A stretch of DNA of 64,000 nucleotides, taken from NCBI GenBank assembly GCA_019748235.1, contig JAIEPU010000149.1:1-64000 (forward strand), in the 5' to 3' direction. The DNA is from a bacterium. Lineage in GTDB: Bacteria; Planctomycetota; Planctomycetia; Kolteriales; Kolteriaceae. The notes below the pieces were generated by a model. The model saw only the letters and a list, made by a program, of their open reading frames with translations, was not told where the DNA came from and did no database searches. Shown here piece after piece: positions 9,164 through 19,011 of the stretch; position 1 is the stretch's first letter; every line of letters starts with the position of its first letter. Made by a program: the position numbers and the translations under genes.

Positions 9164-10375
9164 ATGGCAGTCATTTTGGTGGGCACCCTGGATACCAAGG
9201 GAACTGAGATCGGGTTCGTTCGTGACCGTCTTCAGGAACTTGGAATCAACACGATTACAATTGATGCGAGCGTGATGGGGCCCCCTACCCTCGCCGCTGA
9301 TACTTCTCGGGAGAAGGTTTTCGAATCGGCCGGGACGACATTGAAAGAAGTCCAGCAGCGAGCCGATCGTGGCGAAGCGGTGACACTGGCTGCATTGGGA
9401 GCCACCAAAGTCGTTCTCGACCTCTTCAAGGCGAAGAAGGTCGAAGGAGTTCTCGGGCTTGGGGGCTCGGCGGGTACGACCATTGGAACGAGCGCCATGC
9501 GGGCCCTCCCCTTCGGCGTGCCGAAACTCATGGTCAGCACATTGGCCAGCGGCCAAGTTCGTCCTTTCGTCGGGCCTCGCGACATTCTCATGATGCACTC
9601 GGTGACTGACATTAGCGGAATCAATCGAATTAGCCGTACGATTCTCAGTCATGCTGCTTCGGCCATGGCGGGAATGGTGAAGAATCCGGTTCCTCATTCC
9701 AGCGAAGACAAGCCGATCATTACCGCCACTATGTTCGGCGTCACGACTCCCTGTGTGGAAGCTTGCCGAGCATTACTCGAAAAGCGAGGGAATGAAGTAC
9801 TCGTCTTCCATGCGGTGGGGACTGGGGGAGAGGCGATGGAATCGTTGATCGCCGATGGCCTAGTGGCGGGATCGTTGGATTTGACCACGACGGAGCTTGC
9901 CGATGAACTGGTCGGAGGAGTGCTCAGTGCCGGGGCAGATCGATTGACCGCCGCCGCGCGGGCCGGAGTTCCTCAGGTCGTCTCCGTCGGCGCTTTAGAC
10001 ATGGTGAATTTCGGACCGGGAGAAACGGTACCGAAGGCGTTCGATGATCGTCAATTCTACATCCATAATGCAAACGTCACGCTTATGCGGACGACGGTCG
10101 TTGAGAATCAGAAACTAGGAGATGAGATCGCTCGCAAGCTCTCCTCTTCGACTGGTCCGTACAAGGTTCTTCTTCCATTGAGAGGAATTTCAGCGATCGA
10201 TGCGGAAGGAAAGCCGTTTTGGAATCCAGAGGCGGACCAGGCGCTGTTTCATGCGATTCGCAAGGGTCTTCCCGCGAATCGTGTGACGGAGATTGATTGT
10301 CACATCAATGACCCGGAATTCGCCCGGCAGGCAGATGAAGAACTTTCGCGACTAATGCAAGAAAAGACGCGGTAA
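9164..10375 (+). CDS. Tm-1-like ATP-binding domain protein (UPF0261 family)
   Basis: The 403-residue protein begins MAVILVGTLDTKGTEI, the usual start of the Tm-1-like family. Further family segments are GLGGSAGTTIGTSAMRALPFGVPKLMVST, the VFHAVGTGGEAMESL motif and the C-terminal VLLPLRGISAIDAEGKPFWNPEADQALF. The ATP-binding fold is at the N-terminus. The family includes the N-terminal half of tomato Tm-1; the bacterial role is not established. The ATG at 9164 is preferred over an upstream frame extension to 9011 because the family start motif lies there, although the ribosome site is weak. Confidence 0.87.
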   Translation: MAVILVGTLDTKGTEIGFVRDRLQELGINTITIDASVMGPPTLAADTSREKVFESAGTTLKEVQQRADRGEAVTLAALGATKVVLDLFKAKKVEGVLGLGGSAGTTIGTSAMRALPFGVPKLMVSTLASGQVRPFVGPRDILMMHSVTDISGINRISRTILSHAASAMAGMVKNPVPHSSEDKPIITATMFGVTTPCVEACRALLEKRGNEVLVFHAVGTGGEAMESLIADGLVAGSLDLTTTELADELVGGVLSAGADRLTAAARAGVPQVVSVGALDMVNFGPGETVPKAFDDRQFYIHNANVTLMRTTVVENQKLGDEIARKLSSSTGPYKVLLPLRGISAIDAEGKPFWNPEADQALFHAIRKGLPANRVTEIDCHINDPEFARQADEELSRLMQEKTR

Positions 10376-10451
10376 CACGTTGGATGATTCAGGACTCTGA
10401 TGCCGACGTTCGTTGAACTCTGGAAGCGAGACGGTGCCACGACTGCGTCAA

Positions 10452-11831
10452 TCAAAATGTCGTTGTCACCACCAGTTCATGCCGCTGAATCGCATCACTG
10501 AGGTTATCATTAGCCTTGAGCAGGAATGATTCGACATTAACGTCGTTCTTGGAATCCTTGTCTCGCATCACGACGCCGAAAGCAAATTGAACTTCGATGG
10601 TCTCACCGCCGACTTCGACCGTCGTCGCCCCTAGCTTCGCCATTAAACGCTGAATGAGGCGTTCTACCCCCTCCATCGGCGTGTTGGTTGCCATCAAGCA
10701 GAACGTGCTGAGATTCAGCCGGAAGATCGCATCGCACTCGCGAGTCACTTCCTGCAAATGACGGGCCGCAACATGTTGCAGCTTTTCTGCCTCCTGTGTC
10801 TGCCCGGCCTTCGCAAGCTGTGACACGGTCATTAACCGGAGGAAGAGAAGTGACAAGCACCAGTTTTCTCGCTTGGCTCTCGCCAATTCTTGACGAACAC
10901 GGAGAGGAAGCTGCTCACGATTCTCAACACGCAGATCTTTCGACAATTCACGTGCGCGATCGAGGATCGTTTCGTAATCCATTCCCTCGGGAAGATTGAG
11001 TTCGAGTAGTTCCGCCATCTCGACGACTTGCATTTCCAATTTCTGAAGGAACTTGTCGACTTCGGAACTCGATTCGCCAAATGCGTCCGAGACCAGATTG
11101 AATTGATCCAGGTTCTTGACCGAAGGCTTTAAGAGAAATCCGCTGATGGCGGCAGCGGTGGCTAAGAGGACCGGTAGATCCCGATGCTGCGCATCGAAGG
11201 CTGCCTTTAAATCCACGCTTTCAAGTTCTTTGATCGCGGTGGTCAATCGATTCGGAAGTCGCCAGTGCTCCATGAGCTTTACGCTGACTTCAACATGTGA
11301 AACGCCGAAGTTCTCTCGCTCCAGGACCTCGAGATCAGGCTCATTCTCATCGCACGATCGTTCGACCAATTCCAGATACTTCGGGCCGAGATTCTGGGCA
11401 CACACCAGTGAGCCGATATCCTGCATGAGACCAGCGAGAAACGCTTCCTCGGCGTCGAGCTCGAAAAGTGGCCCGAGTAAGCGGCAGGCCATTGCGTTCG
11501 TAAGAATGCGACGCCAGCAATGCGCCATTGCTGTTGAACGTGAATTGGGTCCAAGGGAATCAAGCAGCGTGAAACTGAGTGCTGCGAGCTTGACGGTGCG
11601 AAGACCGAGAATCACGATCGCTTGACGAACGCTTGAGATGTCACGTGTCATTCCGAAGAGGGAACTGTTAGCCAAGCGAACAAGTCGAGCGGCGAGCGCG
11701 GGATCGTATTCAATAACCTTGCCAAGCGCTTGAACGTCAACGTCGGGATCTTGAACGAGTGCAATGACTTTTGCTGCCGCAGCAGGAAGACTGGGGAGCT
11801 TGATACACTGGATGTCGATCGCCGTACCCAT
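10452..11831 (-). CDS. HDOD domain signalling protein with degenerate GGDEF-like C-terminus
   Basis: The 459-residue soluble protein has an HDOD domain in residues about 1-230 (LPSLPAAAAKVIALVQDP, YDPALAARLVRLANSS, AIVILGLRTVKLAALS, FLAGLMQDIGSLV). After a helical linker, residues about 310-450 resemble a diguanylate cyclase domain, but the signature position reads RLNLSTF instead of R-x-GGDEF, so it should not make cyclic di-GMP. The ATG at 11829-11831 follows AAGGAA at short spacing; an in-frame GTG six codons earlier is an alternative. HDOD proteins usually act as signalling adaptors. The gene stands alone, convergent with the Tm-1-like gene. Confidence 0.83.
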   Translation of the reverse strand: MGTAIDIQCIKLPSLPAAAAKVIALVQDPDVDVQALGKVIEYDPALAARLVRLANSSLFGMTRDISSVRQAIVILGLRTVKLAALSFTLLDSLGPNSRSTAMAHCWRRILTNAMACRLLGPLFELDAEEAFLAGLMQDIGSLVCAQNLGPKYLELVERSCDENEPDLEVLERENFGVSHVEVSVKLMEHWRLPNRLTTAIKELESVDLKAAFDAQHRDLPVLLATAAAISGFLLKPSVKNLDQFNLVSDAFGESSSEVDKFLQKLEMQVVEMAELLELNLPEGMDYETILDRARELSKDLRVENREQLPLRVRQELARAKRENWCLSLLFLRLMTVSQLAKAGQTQEAEKLQHVAARHLQEVTRECDAIFRLNLSTFCLMATNTPMEGVERLIQRLMAKLGATTVEVGGETIEVQFAFGVVMRDKDSKNDVNVESFLLKANDNLSDAIQRHELVVTTTF

Positions 11832-12043
11832 GACTGTTCCTTGTCGCACTCGCGGTCACGTGTCTTCGATGTTCCGACGTTCGATGTGAATGGAGATGCG
11901 GATTGGACGATTCATTTCGCCGGCAAACCACAAGACGTGGACATCGATAATTCACGAAAATATAGCTCAGGATTGTGGCGAGAGTGGCGAATTTTAACTC
12001 GTCGATTCAGTAAGACTGGATTGACAATAGGCACGGGGGTGGA

Positions 12044-12643
12044 ATGAAGTCGTCCATTTTCGATGAAGGTTACTATCGCCGGTATTACGGCGAGCGCCAT
12101 TCTCGCGTGACAAGTCAAAAGGAGATTCATCGTCTTGGGAACTTCGTTTGCTCCTATCTGAAGTATCTGAAAATGCCTGTCGTTCGCGTTCTCGACGTCG
12201 GCTGCGGGATGGGTTACTGGCAAGCCGTGATCGAACGACATTTCCCTCGGGCTGAGTATACGGGAGTCGAATTCAGCAGTTATCTCTGTGATAAGAAAGG
12301 CTGGATCCAGGGCTCTGTTGTATCGTTTCGATCGGAGGAGGCGTTTGACCTAGTGATTTGCCAAGGGGTCTTGCAGTATCTGACCAATGGCGATGCCACC
12401 AAAGCAATTGCGAATCTCGGTCGGCTTTCACGCGGGGCGCTCTATTTAGAGGCGCTCACCGAAAATGACTGGAAGACGGTTTGCGACCAAGAAACCACGG
12501 ACGGGAATACTTACCTTCGAACGGGAGATTGGTACCACCAACGGCTCCGAAAGTCATTCATTCCCGTCGGGGGAGGCGTCTTTATTTCCCGGCAAGCGGA
12601 TGTTCCTCTTTATGAGATGGAAATGCTTCCCGACGAGAGTTAA
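12044..12643 (+). CDS. Class I SAM-dependent methyltransferase
   Basis: The 199-residue product has motif I VLDVGCGMGYWQAVI and a following acidic strand end (YTGVEFSSYLC), with DLVICQGVLQYL as the motif IV region. This is a small Rossmann-fold methyltransferase of the ubiE/biotin-synthesis-like broad group; the substrate cannot be told. A GGGGGTGGA stretch just ahead of the ATG provides the ribosome site. It ends six bases before the stop of pyruvate carboxylase on the other strand. Confidence 0.85.
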   Translation: MKSSIFDEGYYRRYYGERHSRVTSQKEIHRLGNFVCSYLKYLKMPVVRVLDVGCGMGYWQAVIERHFPRAEYTGVEFSSYLCDKKGWIQGSVVSFRSEEAFDLVICQGVLQYLTNGDATKAIANLGRLSRGALYLEALTENDWKTVCDQETTDGNTYLRTGDWYHQRLRKSFIPVGGGVFISRQADVPLYEMEMLPDES

Positions 12644-12649
12644 TCACCA

Positions 12650-15600
12650 CTATTCAAGCGAGATGATCAGGTCACCTGACTGCACGACGTCTCCGGGCTT
12701 GATCAATAGATCCTTGATCACCCCATCTCGATCCGAGTAGAGGACAGTCTCCATCTTCATCGCTTCAATGGTGAGGAGCTTTTGCCCCTTTGCGATCGAT
12801 TCTCCCTTCTTAACGACGACTCCGGAGATCATACCCGGCATCGGGCTACCAATTTGCTTAGTATTATCGGGATCTGCTTTCGGCTGAGTCCTGACTTCCG
12901 TGGCGAGGGATTTATCGCGTAAACGAACCTCGCGTGGCTGGCCGTTCAGTTCAAAGAAGACGTGGCGTGTTCCGTCGTCGTGCGGATGTGAGATCGCCGT
13001 CAGCTTGATGATCAGCGCCTTGCCTCGCTCGATCTCGATCAACACCTCTTGGTTTGGCTCGAGCCCATAGAAGAAGAGCGGAGTGGGAAGAATTGAGGGA
13101 TCACTGTATTCCCTCTGAAACTCGACGAATTCCTTGTAAACCTTGGGATAAAGAATTGACGAAAGTAGGTCCTGCTTCGTCGGAGGATGCTCCAGCATCT
13201 TTTCGAGTTTCTTAGCTTCCTCTGCAAAATCGGCATCCGGCAGTGACACCCCCGGACGATCCAATACGGGCTTCTTTCCCCGTAGCGCTTTCTTCTGAAG
13301 TTCCGGAGGCCATCCACCTGGGGGTTGGCCGAGATTACCATCGAGCATGCCGACGACGGACTGGGGAAAAGCGAGTTCACGATTCGGATCGAGCACCTGC
13401 TCATTCGTCAGATTGTTCGACACCATGAAGAGCGCCATATCCCCAACGACCTTGCTGGTGGGAGTGACTTTCACAATGTCGCCGAACAGTTTGTTGACGT
13501 CCGCATAAACTTTTTGGACCTTGTGGAATTCATCCCCAAGCCCGAGGGCGCGCGCTTGCTGCATTAAGTTGGTGTATTGCCCGCCGGGGATTTCAGACTC
13601 GTAGACCTCGGCCGTGCTCGTCTTCATGTCCGTTTCGAACGGGGCGTAGAACTCGCGAACCTTCTCCCAATAGTCGCCGGTTCGATTCAGTGAGTCGACG
13701 TCGATTTGCGTGTCGCGCCCCGTGAAGCGGAGAGACTCAATCAAGGAGTTCAAGCTTGGCTGCGACGTCAAACCGGAAAGAGGCGCGATCGCGGCGTCGG
13801 CAATGTCGAGACCCTCCTCGGCCGCGAGTAGAACGGCTCCTCCCTGGACACCCGCCGTATCGTGGGTGTGGAAGTGAATCGGAATTCCAATCTCTTCCTT
13901 CAACGCTTTGACCAATGCCCGCGCCGCATACGGCTTGCAAAGCCCCGACATATCCTTGATCGCCAGAATGTGCGCGCCGATCTTCTCGAGTTCCTTCGCG
14001 AGATTCACGTAATACTTCAGCGAGTACTTCGTGCGCTTCGGATCGAGGATGTCTCCGGTGTAGCAAATCGCCGCCTCACAGATCCGGTCCGTTTCCAACA
14101 CCGTTTCCATGGCGATTCGCATATTCTCGATCCAATTAAGCGAATCAAAAATGCGGAAGATGTCGATCCCGGCTTGAGCGGCTTCGTGAACGAATTCGCG
14201 AATGACATTGTCGGGATACGTCGCATAGCCGACCGCGTTCGACGCCCGGAACAGCATTTGGAAAAGAATGTTGGGGATTCGCGCGCGGAGCTCGGCCAAT
14301 CGTTCCCACGGGCATTCGTGCAGGAATCGCATGGACGTATCGAACGTTGCCCCGCCCCACATCTCGAGCGAGAAGAGATCAGAATGGAGATGGGCGTAAT
14401 TATCCGCGATCTGAAGCAAATCGTACGTTCGCATACGGGTGGCGAAAAGGGACTGGTGGGCATCCCGCATGGTGGTATCCGTCAGAAGGAGCTTCTTCTG
14501 ATCGAGAATCCACTTCACGAGTCCTTTTGGTCCCTGACGATCGAGAATTTGCTTCGTTCCGTCGGGCGGCGCCTTGCTCGTGTCAACGGGCATGACCGGT
14601 GCCGGTGCGCGGCGGATCTTGCTGCACCATTCTTTCGCGACCTCTGGATGGCCGTTGATGGTTACTTCGGCAAGGTAATTGAGTATCTTGGTCGCGCGAT
14701 CCTTGCGCGGTTTGAATTCGAAAAGTTCTCGTTTCTCATCGAGGCTTCGTGTCGTGAATTCCCCCGCGATGAATTCCGGGTGTTGGACTAGGTTTAGAAG
14801 GAACGGGATGTTCGTCTTTACTCCACGAATACGGAACTCCGCGAGTGACCGTTCCATGCGTCGGCAGGCGGTGGAGAAGTGATTTCCCTTAACCGTCACT
14901 TTGACGAGTAGCGAATCAAAATACGGCGTGATGATCGCTCCGGGATACGCATTGCCCGCATCCAGGCGAATTCCCATGCCCCCTGGACTGCGGTAGTGCA
15001 GAATTCGGCCGTAATCCGGGATGAAATCATTCGCCGGATCTTCCGTCGTCACGCGGCACTGGAGCGCGAATCCGTTGGTTTTAATCTGGTCTTGCGAACG
15101 AAGCCTGACGTCGTCCGAGTCTAGGCGATGCCCCGCCGCGATGAGGATCTGCCGGCTGACGATGTCGATACCGGTCACCTCTTCGGTGACGGTGTGTTCA
15201 ACCTGGATGCGCGGATTGACCTCAATGAAGAAGAATTTTCCCGTCTCTTTGTCGAGCAAGAATTCGACGGTGCCCGCGTTCTCGTAGCTCACTTGCTTGC
15301 CGATACGAACGGCGGCATCGCAAATGGCATTACGAACAGAGGGATCGAGATTGGGCGCCGGTGCGATTTCAGCGACCTTTTGATGACGCCTTTGGACCGA
15401 GCAATCCCGTTCCCAGAGGTGAAGCAGATTTCCATGCTTGTCCCCAAGGAGTTGCACTTCGATATGCCGGGCCCGTTCGATGAACTTCTCGATGAAGACC
15501 GAGTCGCTTCCAAATGCCTGCTTTGATTCGCGCTGAGCCGTCTCGATGTTGTCCTTCAAGTCTTCCGCGCGCCGAACGACGCGCATGCCGCGGCCACCAC

Positions 15601-16096
15601 CGCCGTGCGCCGCTTTAAGGATGACCGGAAAGCCCAGTTTCTTCGCTAGCTCCACCGCCTCATCGACGTTGCTGATTGGATCGGAGCTTCCTTGAAGGAC
15701 CGGAACCTTTGCAAGCTCCGCAATCTTGCGGGCTTCGACCTTATCGCCGAGCTTCTTCAAAATGTCGACCGAGGGACCAATGAAGGTGATCCCCGCATCC
15801 TGGCATGCTTGAGCGAAATTGGGATTCTCAGAGAGGAAGCCGTAGCCAGGATGGATCGCGTCGACCTGGTGTGCTTTAGCGACTTGGATGATGTCGGGGA
15901 TATTGATGTACGACTTGATCGGCTCGCCCGGTACACCGATGAGGTAGGCCTCATCGGCTTTAAATCGGTGAAGCGCGAATCGATCCTCGTGGCTGAAAAT
16001 CGCAATCGTCCGGATGCCAAGTTCATGGGCCGCCCGCATGATGCGAATGGCGATCTCGCTTCGATTGGCGACAAGCAAACGTTGGAACGGGGGCAT
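12650..16096 (-). CDS. pyc: Pyruvate carboxylase
   Basis: The 1148-residue single-chain enzyme carboxylates pyruvate to oxaloacetate using ATP and bicarbonate. The biotin carboxylase part (residues about 1-450) shows LLVANRSEIAIRIMRAAHELG, the ATP-grasp glycine loop KAAHGGGGRGMR and EVNPRIQVEHTVTEEVTGID. The carboxyltransferase part begins near LLTDTTMRDAHQSLFATRMRT and includes DMSGL and FHTHDT metal/substrate segments. The biotinyl domain ends the chain, with biotin-accepting Lys near residue 1114 in EAMKMET. Length and order match the classical alpha-4 enzyme. The ATG follows GGGAGGTTGA. The gene is monocistronic and divergent from the interrupted porin. Confidence 0.95.
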   Translation of the reverse strand: MPPFQRLLVANRSEIAIRIMRAAHELGIRTIAIFSHEDRFALHRFKADEAYLIGVPGEPIKSYINIPDIIQVAKAHQVDAIHPGYGFLSENPNFAQACQDAGITFIGPSVDILKKLGDKVEARKIAELAKVPVLQGSSDPISNVDEAVELAKKLGFPVILKAAHGGGGRGMRVVRRAEDLKDNIETAQRESKQAFGSDSVFIEKFIERARHIEVQLLGDKHGNLLHLWERDCSVQRRHQKVAEIAPAPNLDPSVRNAICDAAVRIGKQVSYENAGTVEFLLDKETGKFFFIEVNPRIQVEHTVTEEVTGIDIVSRQILIAAGHRLDSDDVRLRSQDQIKTNGFALQCRVTTEDPANDFIPDYGRILHYRSPGGMGIRLDAGNAYPGAIITPYFDSLLVKVTVKGNHFSTACRRMERSLAEFRIRGVKTNIPFLLNLVQHPEFIAGEFTTRSLDEKRELFEFKPRKDRATKILNYLAEVTINGHPEVAKEWCSKIRRAPAPVMPVDTSKAPPDGTKQILDRQGPKGLVKWILDQKKLLLTDTTMRDAHQSLFATRMRTYDLLQIADNYAHLHSDLFSLEMWGGATFDTSMRFLHECPWERLAELRARIPNILFQMLFRASNAVGYATYPDNVIREFVHEAAQAGIDIFRIFDSLNWIENMRIAMETVLETDRICEAAICYTGDILDPKRTKYSLKYYVNLAKELEKIGAHILAIKDMSGLCKPYAARALVKALKEEIGIPIHFHTHDTAGVQGGAVLLAAEEGLDIADAAIAPLSGLTSQPSLNSLIESLRFTGRDTQIDVDSLNRTGDYWEKVREFYAPFETDMKTSTAEVYESEIPGGQYTNLMQQARALGLGDEFHKVQKVYADVNKLFGDIVKVTPTSKVVGDMALFMVSNNLTNEQVLDPNRELAFPQSVVGMLDGNLGQPPGGWPPELQKKALRGKKPVLDRPGVSLPDADFAEEAKKLEKMLEHPPTKQDLLSSILYPKVYKEFVEFQREYSDPSILPTPLFFYGLEPNQEVLIEIERGKALIIKLTAISHPHDDGTRHVFFELNGQPREVRLRDKSLATEVRTQPKADPDNTKQIGSPMPGMISGVVVKKGESIAKGQKLLTIEAMKMETVLYSDRDGVIKDLLIKPGDVVQSGDLIISLE

Positions 16097-16430
16097 TCAA
16101 CCTCCCAAACGAGGAGAACTCGACGCTGGTATACGGACTCAACCTGTTGTGATCACACGCAGATACCCTATGGGACTTAGCTCGTGCAAGCGAGAGCTAA
16201 CTTTCATCCGAGGGTGAGAAAATTCGACTCCCTCCGCAAACATGTCGGCAAGGCGCTCGAAGCCTCATCCGAACCTGCTGCGAGACTTATCGTTCGATCG
16301 AAATCTGCCCATGTACAGAAGGCGTTTTTCTGGAGGTTTGGGAAGGATTAGACGATTTTAATGATAACGGACGACCGTCTTTCGGAACGGTAACACGGCG
16401 CAATCTGTCTCAAGTCAAAAGGTGTAATGG
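16097..16430. promoter_or_regulatory. Divergent intergenic region with two dyad elements upstream of pyc
   Basis: No gene is supported here. A perfect 10-bp palindrome TGTGATCACA lies at 16148-16157, about 50 bases ahead of pyc, and TTAGCTC/GAGCTAA (16177-16183 and 16194-16200) forms a 7-bp inverted repeat with a 10-base spacer. Either could be a regulator site for pyc, but neither matches a site I can name with confidence. Confidence 0.25.
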
Positions 16431-18029
16431 ATTTACGGCTATTCGCGAAAAGGTGGTTCCGCCCGCACGCTGGTCGTGGCTCTACTGCTGGTCATGATGG
16501 GAGCGGTCACGTCCTCCTTTACCGACGAGTCTGTCTCCATTCTAGCAACAAGCGATCTTCCCTCAACGCAGGGAGCCACTGCCGAGGGCAACCCCGCCAA
16601 CGGGTCATCGGACACGAATCTAACGTCGTTAGTCGAAGAACTCAGGCAAAGGATCGATCGCCTCGAAGAAGAGAAAGTAGCGCTAAGCAAATCTTCGGAC
16701 GATGCGATGGATTCGATTTCAGATCGAGCAACTGCCGACTCTGGGGATGATGACGATGAATCTCAGCCCTCTGACATTAGGACGGATGAGGCTTTCCACA
16801 ACGACAAGAACAGCCGGCTCGACGATTTCTTCAATGAAGGGTTTAAGTGGGAAACGAAGAATGGGCAGTTCACCCTAAACTTCCACAACGAGACGCAACT
16901 CGACATTCGAACGTATGCACAGCCTAATTCCGATCCAACGAATCAGTTTGGTTTCTACATTCCCCGCGTCCGATTCATCTTCAACGGCATATTGACGAAG
17001 CCGATTGAGTACAACGTGAGCATCAACAAGGGCCTTGGCAATCTCGATTTGCTCGACGCGTATTTGAACTTCAACTACGACAAGAGGTTTCAATTCCGGT
17101 TTGGAAGGTACCGAGTCCCTTTCATGTATGATTGGTATGCGCTCGCCAATCAATTCCTTCCGACACCCGAACGTTCTGAGTTCGCTCTTAATAACGGATA
17201 CAACCGAAATACGGCCGCGATGCTACATGGCGAACTCCTGCAAGGGCGTGTCGACTATGCGTTGGCTGCGACGAATGGACCGAGAAATTCCTACTTCGAC
17301 GATAATGCGAGTAAAGATGTCGTCGCTTATTTGAATGCTCGCCCTTTCCTCCATTGCGATTGCCTCGAGGCATTGCACCATCTGAATATGGGTGGCTCGA
17401 CGGCCTACGGATATCAAAATCAAGAGCCGTTGCCGGTCAGTTTTTACACGTCCGCGAATGCCTCAGAAAGCGAAGGTAGCCTCAAGGCGAATTCGACATT
17501 CCTTCGATTGAATTCGGATGTCATCGAGCATGGCACTCGCTCTCTCTGGGAAGTGCATTTGGCGTACTACTTCAAATCATTGACACTAATGGGCGCTTAC
17601 GATTCCGGGTTCAACAATTACGGTTGGAACGACCAATTTGGAAAGGTACATCTTCTCACGAAAGGTTATCACGCTCAGTTCGCGTACTTTTTGACGGGCG
17701 AGGAAATCGTGCGGCGAGAGTTCGTCGATGTGAAACGACCATTCGATCCGCTGGACGGCGACTTCGGACTAGGAGCTTGGGAAATCCAGAGCCGCTTCGA
17801 TCATTTTCAAGTCGGAGATCAAGTTTTCACCGATGGATTGGCGGATCCCTCGTTTTGGACTAACGAGGTCAACACCATTGATGCAGGTTTGAATTAGTAT
17901 CTGAACAAATACACGAAAGTGTATTTCGACTGGCAGCACGCGATGTACCGCAATCCCGTCCTCTATAAGCCGGGAGGATGGCACCGTACGAATGATCTCT
18001 TCTGGGTCCGGTTCCAAATCTACTTTTAG
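16431..18029 (+). pseudogene. Phosphate-selective porin (OprP/OprO type), interrupted by in-frame TAG
   Basis: The frame codes for an outer-membrane porin: a short coiled-coil stretch (LVEELRQRIDRLEEEKVAL) follows the exported N-terminus, then FKWETKNGQFTLNFHNETQLDIRTY and the PRVRFIFNGILTKPIEYNVSINKG and FRFGRYRVPFMYDWY strands typical of the phosphate-selective porin O/P family. At 17895-17897 a TAG stops the frame after GLN, but 43 further codons continue in frame (starting YLNKYTKVYFDWQHAMYR) to a final strand ending IYF and TAG at 18027-18029. A terminal aromatic residue is what outer-membrane assembly requires, so the truncated form should fold poorly. The 5' end is also odd: no in-frame ATG precedes the signal peptide, only ATT at 16431, six bases after AAAGGTG, or GTG at 16476; an ATG at 16427 is out of frame. 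Confidence 0.8.
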
Positions 18030-18180
18030 CCTACAGTTCCTTGATGCCTGGCTGAGACTAGGTGACAAGAGTCCGATTTTCTATCGAAGGATGTAGGCCA
18101 TCTAGAACAATTGGCCGATTACCTGCGGAAAATCTGCTAACCGCGATGTTGGAACTCATTCAAGAAGAGCTGATTCATTC

Positions 18181-18912
18181 ATGTCCACCGAACCAGAGAA
18201 CGGCCGCAATTTCGACCTCGATGCATTTGAACGACTCACGCGCACGCGTCGCTCCGTCCGAAAGTTCTCCACGGAACCGTTACCGGAGGGGCTTCTCGAC
18301 CGAATCCTTGAAATCTCGCACTGGGCACCGAGCGGCTATAACCTGCAGCCAACCCATGTGGTGGTAGTGACGGAGTCCAAGATCAAAGAGGAACTTTGCA
18401 AAGCGTGCCTTGGGCAAAAGCAGATCAGAGAGGCTCCCGCCACCGTCGTATTTACCGGCGATCGTAACGTCGCGCGCAACAACCTGGAAGCAGTCATTTC
18501 CTCCGAGATCGCCGCCGGCGCGTTGAACGAGGCCTACGCGAATATGCTCCGCCGTTTCGTCGGGCTCGGTTTCGACAGCGGTCCCTTAGGGCTTGGCTGG
18601 TGCTGGAAAGCGCTAGTCGCACCACTCATGCGATTGAACCGTCCGGTGCCTGAATTCCCTGCCGTCCACCGACGGTATTGGTTGGCCAAGCAGGTCATGC
18701 TCAATGCCATGGTCTTCATGCTCGCCGCCCATGCCGCCGGATTGGCGACGGTGCCAATGGAAGGCTTTGACGAAACGAGAGTTCGAAAGACACTCGCTAT
18801 TCCTCGCTCACACATCATTCCCATTGTCATTCCGATCGGGTACTCAGGAAGTGCCTATATCAAAAAGAGCAGGCTAGACGTCGAGCCGTTCATTCATCGG
18901 AATCGCTGGTGA
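18181..18912 (+). CDS. Nitroreductase family FMN-dependent oxidoreductase
   Basis: The 243-residue protein has the family opening TRRSVRKFSTEPLPEGLLDRILEISHWAPSGYNLQPTHVVVV, with the RRSVR FMN-phosphate contact and the APSGYNLQP loop. A later segment AAHAAGLATVPMEGFDETRVRKTLAIP is the usual C-terminal dimer/FMN region. It probably reduces nitro compounds or quinones with NAD(P)H in the cytoplasm; the true substrate is not inferable. About 60 residues in the middle (MLRRFVGLGFDSGPLGLGWCWKALV) are longer than minimal nitroreductases. A purine-rich AAGAAGAG stretch precedes the ATG. It lies about 150 bases after the interrupted porin. Confidence 0.85.
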   Translation: MSTEPENGRNFDLDAFERLTRTRRSVRKFSTEPLPEGLLDRILEISHWAPSGYNLQPTHVVVVTESKIKEELCKACLGQKQIREAPATVVFTGDRNVARNNLEAVISSEIAAGALNEAYANMLRRFVGLGFDSGPLGLGWCWKALVAPLMRLNRPVPEFPAVHRRYWLAKQVMLNAMVFMLAAHAAGLATVPMEGFDETRVRKTLAIPRSHIIPIVIPIGYSGSAYIKKSRLDVEPFIHRNRW

Positions 18913-19011
18913 TTGCCTCGCCATCCAAGTATCATCGATGCTGATTCAAACGCACATCGTCTGATGAGAATTCAATCGGAAAACTCTCCGGATCGAGACA
19001 GAGAGGAACTC

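Noticed and set aside
13862-14791. Plus-strand open frame of 309 codons
   Set aside because: It is antisense to the conserved carboxyltransferase part of pyruvate carboxylase and shows only compositional bias.
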